NCBI GenBank assembly: GCA_023206055.1 | Contig: CP065367.1 | Location: forward strand, 1,612,001 to 1,676,000 | Source: Vibrio cyclitrophicus | GTDB taxonomy: Bacteria > Pseudomonadota > Gammaproteobacteria > Enterobacterales > Vibrionaceae | Direction: 5' to 3' | DNA length: 64,000 nt | Shown: piece by piece, positions 1 through 6,522 of the stretch | How positions within the stretch are numbered: position 1 is the stretch's first letter | Layout: each line of letters begins with the position of its first letter | Notes under the pieces: generated by a model | The model's database searches: none | Told to the model about the DNA's origin: nothing | The model's input: only the letters and a program-made list of their open reading frames with translations | Position numbers and translations under genes: made by a program

Positions 1-1
1 A

Positions 2-1567
2 TGGGACAAAGAAGATAAGTTCTTAGTAAAAGAGTGTGTCGACTACCCATTCTTTAACTCTCTGGACGTGTATTTCTACGGTTCATTTTCGCTGCTTTAC
101 TTGTTGCCTGAGCTTGATGGTTGTGTGATGAAAGAGTTCTCGAAAGCTATTTTAGCCGAAGATTTCACTCAGCGCCGCTACTGGGAATACGAAGCGACAC
201 CGAATGCCGAATTGATTGATGACAAGTACCAAGGTGTGCGTGCCATTCGAGGTGCGGTAATCCACGACTTGGGCAGCCCATTCGACATCCAGCCCGATGC
301 TTACAGCTGGCACAACGTGAAAGAGTGGAAGGACTTAGCGCCCAAATACATTCTGATGGTGTACCGCCATTACCAAAACACCCAAGATATCTCTGTGGTT
401 AAAGAGTGCTGGCAAGCGGTAACTGAAAGCATCGATTTCTTATCGAATTTGATCGCTGAAGGTGATGATTTACCACTAACCCGAGGCACAGACGATACCT
501 TTGATAACCTCGCTTCTCATGGCATCTCAATTTACTGTGCGAGCCTTTGGGTAGCAGGACTTCAAGCGGCGAATGAGCTTGCTCTATTGATGAATGAGAA
601 TGAATTGGCTGCTGACTACTTAGCTCGTTCTAAGAAGGCCTTGGCCACTGTCGAGCAAAGCTTATGGGATGATAAAGAAGGTTACTACCATTTCTTCGTC
701 ACTCCGGTTCAAGCTAAGCATTTAACGGGACAAGGCTACCAAGTATTGGAAACCTTGGGGCTTGCGCTGACTGGCGATGCGATTGCCGATAAGAACATTC
801 TGAATGATTATCTTAACCAAACAGATACTTCAATTGATGTTAGTAAGGTATATCAAAGAGTCTCTAAGAAACGCTTACTGAGCGAAACAGCTCCTCAAGC
901 CTTTACACAAGAGTATTTAAATTTAGTGCCAGATTCTGACAACAGTTTTGGTGATGCACTATTAGCCGACAGCTACTTAAAGCTCATCGGTCTAGAGGGC
1001 ATTTTCCCAGAAGACAGAATACAACGAGCACTAGACTATGTTTATAAGCACAACTTTGAGATCAACAGCCCTAAGCTGGGTGTAGCAAATATGACGCTGG
1101 CCGATGGTTCCCCACATGAAGCTTTTCAGGCGCAAGATGTGTGGATTGGCGTTCAGTTTAGCGTAGCGACTGCGTTGAATTTGGCGGGTAAATCGCAGCA
1201 AGCAGAAACATTGATGGATACCGTGTATACCGCACTCTATGACTATTCGAAAATTCCATTTGCAGCGCCAGAGGGATTCAATTGTTCTGTGTCTGTCAAT
1301 GAGAAAGATCTTATAGAAGCATTTAAAGTGTCTCAAAATGATGCGAAAAACTGGCTAAGTGCACTTAAATATCAAAACTGTGTGCTGTCTGACGGTCGTA
1401 TCAACCCAGCATTAACGAAAGATACTAACAATTTTGTTAAAATGATGGACGGTGAAATTCCGTTAGAAAAGCTGGCAGGCTTGCACAAATGGCTATTGAG
1501 TACTGGCTTGAAATATACGGCTGGCCGTTACTTTAGACCGGGGATGATATTCGCCTACTTGTATTAA
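2..1567 (+). CDS. GH116-family (GBA2-like) glycosidase, 5' end outside window
   Basis: C-terminal ~521 residues of a glycoside hydrolase resembling family GH116 (bile-acid/glucosylceramide beta-glucosidases). The frame is open to the window edge, and the residues before the first ATG (LDVYFYGSF block) already match the family, so the true start lies upstream. Family-like blocks follow in order: PDAYSWHNVKEWKDL (~residues 100-115), RGTDDTFDNL with the Asp expected to be the acid/base (~160), and GDALLADSYLKL near 320. The Glu of the KEC triplet near the visible N-terminus is a possible nucleophile; I cannot confirm it. A LacI-type regulator follows 96 bp downstream on the same strand, which suggests a sugar-inducible locus. 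Family assignment is by motif memory only; the exact substrate is unknown. Confidence 0.72.
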   Translation, partial: WDKEDKFLVKECVDYPFFNSLDVYFYGSFSLLYLLPELDGCVMKEFSKAILAEDFTQRRYWEYEATPNAELIDDKYQGVRAIRGAVIHDLGSPFDIQPDAYSWHNVKEWKDLAPKYILMVYRHYQNTQDISVVKECWQAVTESIDFLSNLIAEGDDLPLTRGTDDTFDNLASHGISIYCASLWVAGLQAANELALLMNENELAADYLARSKKALATVEQSLWDDKEGYYHFFVTPVQAKHLTGQGYQVLETLGLALTGDAIADKNILNDYLNQTDTSIDVSKVYQRVSKKRLLSETAPQAFTQEYLNLVPDSDNSFGDALLADSYLKLIGLEGIFPEDRIQRALDYVYKHNFEINSPKLGVANMTLADGSPHEAFQAQDVWIGVQFSVATALNLAGKSQQAETLMDTVYTALYDYSKIPFAAPEGFNCSVSVNEKDLIEAFKVSQNDAKNWLSALKYQNCVLSDGRINPALTKDTNNFVKMMDGEIPLEKLAGLHKWLLSTGLKYTAGRYFRPGMIFAYLY

Positions 1568-1618
1568 CTTAACGACACAGGCTTCAACTAAAGCAGTGGT
1601 ATGCAAGTTGAAATTGAC

Positions 1619-1637
1619 GGGGAGCTTAAAGCTCCCC
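1619..1637 (+). terminator. Perfect 9-1-9 inverted repeat after the glycosidase gene
   Basis: GGGGAGCTT-A-AAGCTCCCC is a perfect inverted repeat between the GH116 stop codon and the LacI start, 26 bp before that ATG. It is followed by AAATG rather than a T-run, so it is a weak terminator at best. It could instead slow read-through or stabilise the upstream 3' end. Confidence 0.45.
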
Positions 1638-1663
1638 AAATGTCACTTGATTAGGGTATCGAG

Positions 1664-2677
1664 ATGCGCACTAAAACAAAAAAAACAACAGTATACGATG
1701 TAGCAAGATTGGCTGGTGTTTCTCCCAGTACCGTGTCTCGCTTCCTTAATCGAACCACTTATGTGTCGGATGATAAAAGCCAAAATATTGAGCAAGCCAT
1801 TAAAGACACAGGCTACAAACCTAACTTCCAAATGCAAGAAAATACCAACCGACGTTCGCTAACTATTGGTGTGTTGGTGCAACACCCTGACAGTCCTTAC
1901 ACCAGTCGTATCCTCAACGACATGGAAAAAACTCTGATCGCTCAAGGCTATTCATTAGTGATCGCAACAGGGCATTGGCAGAAAAAGCTGGAATTACATG
2001 CGCTGGAGTATCTGGCGAAAAGTAATGTTGATGGCATGATCATCGTGACTGGCAGTGTGACTAAAGAAGACATAACCAAGTATGCTCAAGACATTCCTGT
2101 CGTGGCGGTAGGATACGACATTGTTGATGACAACATCCGCACGATCAACATTGATAATGTGCTTGGAGGCTATATGGCCACTTTGCATCTCCTCCAGCAA
2201 GGACATGTAAATATTGCACATATCAAAGGGCTTTCTAGTCAGCCAGATTCTGGGAGCCGCTTCGAGGGCTATAAAAAAGCACTTCAAGAAGCGGGCATAA
2301 AAGTGATGCCAAAACTGGTTAAGCAGGGTGATTTTAGTAGTGAGTCTGGCTACGAGAAAACCGTCGAACTGATCGAGTCTAAGATTCATTTTTCAGCTCT
2401 GTTCGCGGCCAATGATCAGACGGCTTACGGCGCGATTAAGGCGTTGCATGATCACGGCTACAAAGTACCAGAAGATGTGTCGGTGATAGGCTTTGATGAC
2501 TTGCCAACGTCTAAGTATTTTACGCCTGCATTAACGACATTAAGACAGCCTATTGAAGAAATTGGAGAGGTATGTGCTCAATCGATTTTGAACCTGTTAT
2601 CTGGCGAGAGGCATGAGGCTCGACTGCCACCCATTGATTTGATTGTGAGAGAGTCGACCAAGTCTTTGTATCGTTAA
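1664..2677 (+). CDS. LacI-family transcriptional regulator
   Basis: A 337-aa LacI/GalR-type repressor. The N-terminal helix-turn-helix and hinge occupy residues ~7-60 (VYDVARLAGVSPSTVSRFLN), followed by a periplasmic-binding-protein-like effector domain (~65-335) with the usual LTIGVLVQ, VVAVGYDIV and VIGFDDLPTSKYFTPALTT blocks. The protein should bind a sugar and act on DNA in the cytoplasm. It is placed directly downstream of the GH116 glycosidase on the same strand, so it probably controls that gene and whatever lies upstream of the window. Length is normal for the family. The effector is not predictable; AscG/BglR-like regulators of beta-glucoside loci are the closest idea. Confidence 0.9.
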   Translation: MRTKTKKTTVYDVARLAGVSPSTVSRFLNRTTYVSDDKSQNIEQAIKDTGYKPNFQMQENTNRRSLTIGVLVQHPDSPYTSRILNDMEKTLIAQGYSLVIATGHWQKKLELHALEYLAKSNVDGMIIVTGSVTKEDITKYAQDIPVVAVGYDIVDDNIRTINIDNVLGGYMATLHLLQQGHVNIAHIKGLSSQPDSGSRFEGYKKALQEAGIKVMPKLVKQGDFSSESGYEKTVELIESKIHFSALFAANDQTAYGAIKALHDHGYKVPEDVSVIGFDDLPTSKYFTPALTTLRQPIEEIGEVCAQSILNLLSGERHEARLPPIDLIVRESTKSLYR

Positions 2678-2737
2678 TTTCAAGACAAGCATCAAGGTGT
2701 GTGCCCGTGATGATTCGGATTGACGTAAATGCAGGGC

Positions 2738-2771
2738 ATGGGGCAGGTAAGCTAAAATACTTCTGCCCCAT
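2738..2771 (+). terminator. Stem-loop downstream of the LacI gene
   Basis: ATGGGGCAG at 2738-2746 pairs perfectly with CTGCCCCAT at 2763-2771 (9 bp, 16-nt loop), 60 bp after the lacI-type stop codon. There is no clear T-run after it, so it may act as a weak terminator or a 3'-end stabiliser. A second perfect 8-bp hairpin (CCCCGTGA / TCACGGGG) lies at 2857-2876. Nothing else was seen in the 303-bp gap 2678-2980. Confidence 0.45.
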
Positions 2772-2950
2772 TATTGGCTAGACCTTTTACTCGTTCACAC
2801 CCTGTTCATGGGTTTTTACCATACTAAAACTTATCCACTCTTCTCATGTTGTTAATCCCCGTGATGTTTCACGGGGGTAGATTCCACCTTTCCTTCAGCG
2901 TTATAACCTTAAGTTCTTTTTCGATCAGTTTGTAGGTGTTTGAGGGGCAC

Positions 2951-2979
2951 AAAAAAGCCTCGCGCTTGGCGAGGCTTTG
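2951..2979 (-). terminator. Rho-independent terminator of the toxin-antitoxin operon
   Basis: AAGCCTCGC and GCGAGGCTT form a perfect 9-bp stem. Read on the minus strand it ends in a run of six T, immediately after the toxin stop codon. Confidence 0.85.
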
Positions 2980-2980
2980 G

Positions 2981-3283
2981 TTATCTAAATGTTCTGGATG
3001 CATCTCGATAAAAGTTTTCATGACTACCCAACGCCATTAAGGTCAGGACTAACGTCCCGTCTTCATCGTAGTTGTACCCAAGCAAGGTGAGCTGCTTGTT
3101 CATCTTAAACTTGTGCACCCTAAGAAAAGACAAATCGCCTTTCTTCATCACGCCAATAAAAGGGTTTTCTATAACCTCTTTTACTGCTTTATCTAGATCT
3201 TGTTTCTGGTTTTTGTGTAGCTTTTTTACGGTCTTGGCAAATGTCGTAGTTTGCTCAATCTTTGTTACTTTCGCTAAATTCAT
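2981..3283 (-). CDS. RelE/ParE-superfamily toxin
   Basis: A 100-aa basic protein that looks like a RelE/ParE-superfamily toxin: N-terminal helices with a FAKTVKKLHKNQKQDLDKAVKEV block and a C-terminal beta-sheet half ending LGSHENFYRD, a common RelE/YafQ-type tail. Toxins of this superfamily either cleave mRNA at the ribosome or inhibit gyrase; the sequence alone does not say which. Its start overlaps the 3' end of the upstream antitoxin gene by 29 bp, which implies translational coupling, and a terminator directly follows. The pair sits beside an IS6-family remnant, consistent with a mobile origin. Confidence 0.8.
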   Translation of the reverse strand: MNLAKVTKIEQTTTFAKTVKKLHKNQKQDLDKAVKEVIENPFIGVMKKGDLSFLRVHKFKMNKQLTLLGYNYDEDGTLVLTLMALGSHENFYRDASRTFR

Positions 3284-3491
3284 AAGAGGTCGTATTCCCG
3301 TGCTCTAATTCGGCTTTAGCGATGATTGCCTGCAGTACGAACTCGTAGGTTAAGTCAGGGTTATCCTCCATGATCTTGCCTATTTTCGCCCAATGCTCAA
3401 TTTGCTTGGGGGTCGTTCGATTTAAAGCTGTTCCAATGGTTGCAGCTCTATCTACTAGGCTCTCATCAAGTCTAACGCTTGTAGTAGCCAT
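3255..3491 (-). CDS. ParD-like antitoxin
   Basis: A 78-aa protein starting MATTSVRLDESLVDRAATIG, the beta strand of a ribbon-helix-helix DNA-binding fold, followed by NRTTPKQIEHWAKIGKIMEDNPDLTYEF. This pattern fits the ParD-like antitoxin family (I recall it as PF11903, unverified). It is the first gene of a two-gene operon and overlaps the toxin gene by 29 bp. Antitoxins of this kind neutralise the toxin through the C-terminal part and repress their own promoter, which would lie above position 3491. Confidence 0.8.
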   Translation of the reverse strand: MATTSVRLDESLVDRAATIGTALNRTTPKQIEHWAKIGKIMEDNPDLTYEFVLQAIIAKAELEHGNTTSYEFSESNKD

Positions 3492-3595
3492 ATGTCTTAC
3501 CTTGGTCGATGGTCATTTGTTTGTTGATGTCAATTGTAGCGCATTGCATCATATGTGGCAAATTGCAGCAAAAGACTTGCTGGTGTGAGGCTTTG

Positions 3596-3850
3596 GGGTG
3601 CTGTCGCAAACTTTGAGTCTTTAAGTTAAGATTTGCTTAATTTCCATTCATGTTACTGACTCTTAATGTTTACAGGCTGCCACTTTCCTTCTGAAGTTAT
3701 TCTTGAAATCGTACGTTATTATGTTGCCTATAAACTCAGTTATTGTGAAACCGAAGAGATTCAGAGTGAGCGTGGTGTCGTTGTGTAACCCGCACCATCA
3801 ATACTAAACGTTAAGTTAAGCGATTTTCCATACCTGGAGTTATTCATTAA
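3596..3850 (+). mobile_element. Decayed left end of an IS6-family insertion sequence
   Basis: GGTGCTGTCGCAAACTTTG near 3596-3614 resembles the terminal inverted repeat of IS6/IS26-type elements (GGCACTGTTGCAAA type). From 3667 an ATG frame reads GCHFPSEVILEIVRYYVAYK, then LSYCETEEIQSERGV, the N-terminal block of Vibrio IS6 transposases. It breaks at a TAA in place of the expected VDHATINRW motif; out-of-frame similarity continues (ACCATCAAT, then FPYLE) to about 3846. No right-hand inverted repeat was found. The remainder of the gap to 4012 shows nothing I recognise. Confidence 0.7.
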
Positions 3851-4012
3851 TTGCTAATTTCGCAGATACACTAATAAATTTTTGTCCAATAAAGAGTTGA
3901 ACGAAGCCGCTCTGCGACTATGACCCGACTACCAGCTAACCCTGTTTAAAGTCCGTCAGCTTTAGCAAACCTCCGTAATCACTGAGTTGATTTTTCATAT
4001 ACCCCAGAAACG

Positions 4013-4040
4013 AAAAATGTCGCATCCATGCGACATTTTT
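4013..4040. terminator. Bidirectional hairpin terminator after the ABC ATPase gene
   Basis: AAAAATGTCGCAT and ATGCGACATTTTT form a perfect 13-bp stem with a 2-nt centre. A and T runs on both sides let it work on either strand. It lies 107 bp past the stop of the minus-strand ABC ATPase gene. Confidence 0.8.
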
Positions 4041-4146
4041 CTTTTGGCGGCCAAACCAGTTTTGCTATATCCATTCTAGATTTCAATCCATTAGGAGATT
4101 ATTCAGAATGTGCTTATAAGACGCTGTTAATCTTGATTAGTTCCCT

Positions 4147-5775
4147 CTAAGCGGCATTTTTTTCGGATTTATTTTCTAAGTCGAATGACGCCTCAATTAA
4201 TTTCTTGGTGTAGTCATTTTTCGGCGCATTGAAAATCTCTTCGGCAGAGCCTTCTTCCATCACTTCGCCCTTCTGCATCACCAAAACACGATCCGAAAGT
4301 GCTTTCACTACCGAGAGGTCATGGCTGATGAAAAGGAAACCGATGTTGTGCTTGGTTTGAATGTCTTTCAGCAGGTCAATCACGGTCAGTTGTACTGAGC
4401 GGTCGAGTGCTGACGTCGGTTCATCCAACAGAATGAAAGATGGCTCAAGAATCAGCGCACGAGCAATCGCGATACGTTGTCTTTGTCCACCAGAGAACTC
4501 ATGCGGATAACGGTTAATTGAATTTGGTTCTAGACGTACTTCAATCAGCGCTTTGCGTGCCCGTTCCAATCGTTCTTTCTTAGAGAGTTGAGGTTGATGC
4601 ACCGTTAAGCCTTCGGTGATGATTTCCCCAACTGTCATACGTGGTGACAAAGAACCATAAGGGTCTTGGAATACCATTTGTACATCTTTCTTGAGTTTAT
4701 GGCGTTCTTTGTCGGTTAATAAACTGACATCTTGGCCTTTGTAAACAATGCGTCCGCTACTTGGTAGTAAGCCGATCAGCGCACGTCCAAGGGTCGATTT
4801 GCCTGATCCGGATTCACCAACAATACCCAAGGTTTCGCCTTGTTTAAGGTTCAATGAAATGCCTTTGACGGCTTCGAAGTACTGATTTTTACTCTTGATA
4901 AAATGTGATTTAACCAAGAATTGAACTCGGATGTCGTCAGCACACAACAGCTCTGGGGCTGATGCCTCAACAGGAACCTTAGCGCCTTTCGGAATCGAGT
5001 TAATCAGCATGCGCGTGTAGTCGTGCTTAGGGTTATCGAACAGCTCTTGCGTCTGCCCCTCTTCAACCAATTCACCCTTACACATCACCACCACACGGTC
5101 AGCAAAATGTTTCACCACACCTAAATCGTGGGTGATGAACAGAATCGCCATGCCCATTTTGCCTTGTATTTCTTTGATAAGAGAGAGTACTTCCGCTTGA
5201 ACGGTCACATCCAATGCCGTGGTGGGTTCATCGGCAATCAAAATATCGGGCTCATTGATCAAGGCCATTGCGATCATGATGCGTTGCAGCTGACCACCAG
5301 AAAACTCGTGAGGGTACTTAGTATAGGCTTGCTCTGGCATTGGTAGATGAACAAGCTCAAACAACTCAAGTACGCGCTGTTTGGCCTTTGACTTCGATAC
5401 CTTACGGTGACACATGATGGCTTCAGCTACTTGAATGCCTACACGCAGATATGGGTTCAAAGAGGTCATAGGCTCTTGAAAGATCATGCCGATTCTGTCA
5501 CCCCGAATTGACTGCATTTGGCGTTCTGTTTTTTCTAGTATCGATTGTCCTTCGAACTCTATTTGAGATTGAGGGTCAATAATGGCGTTATCAGGAAGTA
5601 AACGCATCAATGCGTTGGAAGAGACTGATTTACCTGAACCCGACTCACCAACAATGGCCAAGGTTTCGCTGGAGTTAAGGGTAAAGTTAACCTTTTTGAC
5701 CGCATCAATGATTCCATCATTGGTTGTGAAGCTAACGAAGAGGTTATTGACTTTGAGAATGGCCCGGTCCGACAT
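4147..5775 (-). CDS. ABC transporter ATP-binding protein with two ATPase domains (YejF/peptide type)
   Basis: A 542-aa protein containing two complete ABC ATPases in tandem. Domain 1 has Walker A GESGSGKS (~40-47), signature FSGGQ (~158) and Walker B ILIADEP. Domain 2 repeats these (GESGSGKSTLGRAL ~312, FSGGQRQRIAIARAL ~432, FILLDEP ~455). Both carry the oligopeptide/nickel-type C-terminal extension. The architecture is that of YejF, which energises the YejBE permease for peptide uptake. No permease or binding-protein genes are in the window. The gene follows a helical-repeat gene by 12 bp, and both sit behind a Fur-like box (6320-6334), so an iron-linked substrate such as a siderophore is possible. 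That link is inference. Confidence 0.88.
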   Translation of the reverse strand: MSDRAILKVNNLFVSFTTNDGIIDAVKKVNFTLNSSETLAIVGESGSGKSVSSNALMRLLPDNAIIDPQSQIEFEGQSILEKTERQMQSIRGDRIGMIFQEPMTSLNPYLRVGIQVAEAIMCHRKVSKSKAKQRVLELFELVHLPMPEQAYTKYPHEFSGGQLQRIMIAMALINEPDILIADEPTTALDVTVQAEVLSLIKEIQGKMGMAILFITHDLGVVKHFADRVVVMCKGELVEEGQTQELFDNPKHDYTRMLINSIPKGAKVPVEASAPELLCADDIRVQFLVKSHFIKSKNQYFEAVKGISLNLKQGETLGIVGESGSGKSTLGRALIGLLPSSGRIVYKGQDVSLLTDKERHKLKKDVQMVFQDPYGSLSPRMTVGEIITEGLTVHQPQLSKKERLERARKALIEVRLEPNSINRYPHEFSGGQRQRIAIARALILEPSFILLDEPTSALDRSVQLTVIDLLKDIQTKHNIGFLFISHDLSVVKALSDRVLVMQKGEVMEEGSAEEIFNAPKNDYTKKLIEASFDLENKSEKNAA

Positions 5776-5787
5776 GATATATCCTTA

Positions 5788-6288
5788 TCAATTTAAGACA
5801 TTTGGTGAAGATTGAACTTCTGACGTTGTTTTAAGTTGCCCAAAATGATGATGAGCACGTTGAATTTGTTCTAGTTCCAGCATCCAATGCGAACTGCGCT
5901 GAGCACTGCAAAAAGCGATCAGGTGATTGAGTAAATCTTCACTCTGCTTTTCTAATAATCCAAAGGTACGTTGAATCAGCTCAGTGCTTTCAAGTGAGAT
6001 AAATTGCATCAGTGCGTACGACTGATTCAAGGTATCGAATGCTTTCTGCTGTTGACCTAGACGATTGAGAATCTCTGATTGAGCAACGCTTGCGTCTCTA
6101 AGCCCTGCAAGTAAGCAAGCAAACTGGCAAGGCTTAATGTCGCTTTGATACGCCGCGTCTTGGATATGATGAGGAAGAGAAATGAGAACATCATTATATA
6201 GACGCTGCGCTTCAGGCCAGTGGCCTTGTTCCATTAATTGTTCAGCTTTTAGGTAGTGCATCCAGCATCGTTCAATTTCCATATCCAC
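5788..6288 (-). CDS. Uncharacterised helical (TPR-like) protein
   Basis: A 166-aa protein with no signal peptide or membrane segment, rich in helix-forming residues. Its first part (KAEQLMEQGHWPEAQRLYND, then YNDVLISLPHH) resembles a tetratricopeptide repeat, and a second repeat-like stretch appears near ILNRLGQQQKAFDTLNQSY. It looks like a Vibrio-restricted family (possibly DUF2753; unverified). It is the first gene of a two-gene minus-strand operon with the ABC double ATPase, 12 bp apart. A function beyond protein binding cannot be assigned. Confidence 0.65.
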   Translation of the reverse strand: MDMEIERCWMHYLKAEQLMEQGHWPEAQRLYNDVLISLPHHIQDAAYQSDIKPCQFACLLAGLRDASVAQSEILNRLGQQQKAFDTLNQSYALMQFISLESTELIQRTFGLLEKQSEDLLNHLIAFCSAQRSSHWMLELEQIQRAHHHFGQLKTTSEVQSSPNVLN

Positions 6289-6319
6289 ATCCTCAATTTA
6301 TAATATCTTGAAATGTTAA

Positions 6320-6334
6320 TGATATTTATTATCA
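6320..6334. promoter_or_regulatory. Fur-like 7-1-7 box upstream of the ABC operon
   Basis: TGATATTTATTATCA differs from the 7-1-7 Fur core TGATAATNATTATCA at one position. It lies 32 bp upstream of the ATG at 6288 on the minus strand, where a repressor would block the promoter of the helical-protein/ABC operon. The plus-strand protease gene starts 189 bp away on the other side. Confidence 0.5.
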
Positions 6335-6522
6335 ATTGCAAATTAAAATCATTCACGTGTTAAGTTGGTGAATTAAATGACGGGTTATTCCTAAATATGG
6401 CTTAAATCGTGTGTTATTTGTTCGGTTGAACAGCTGTGTAGCGTAAGTCACTAAATTTGTAGGAAATTACATCTACACTGATTTTATCTACACCCAAGTA
6501 ATGAAGGACTAAGGAGGCGGCG

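Noticed and set aside
1690..1697. GTATAC inside the LacI coding region as a further GntR operator
   Set aside because: Only the central six bases match; flanking bases differ and it lies in coding sequence.
2690..3500. Possible integron cassette (VCR/attC site) around the toxin-antitoxin pair
   Set aside because: No attC-like inverted repeat with the expected flanking GTTRRRY and RYYYAAC words was found; only an ordinary terminator flanks the pair.
3850..4012. Right-hand end of the IS6-family element
   Set aside because: No reverse complement of the left inverted repeat and no readable transposase C-terminus could be found.
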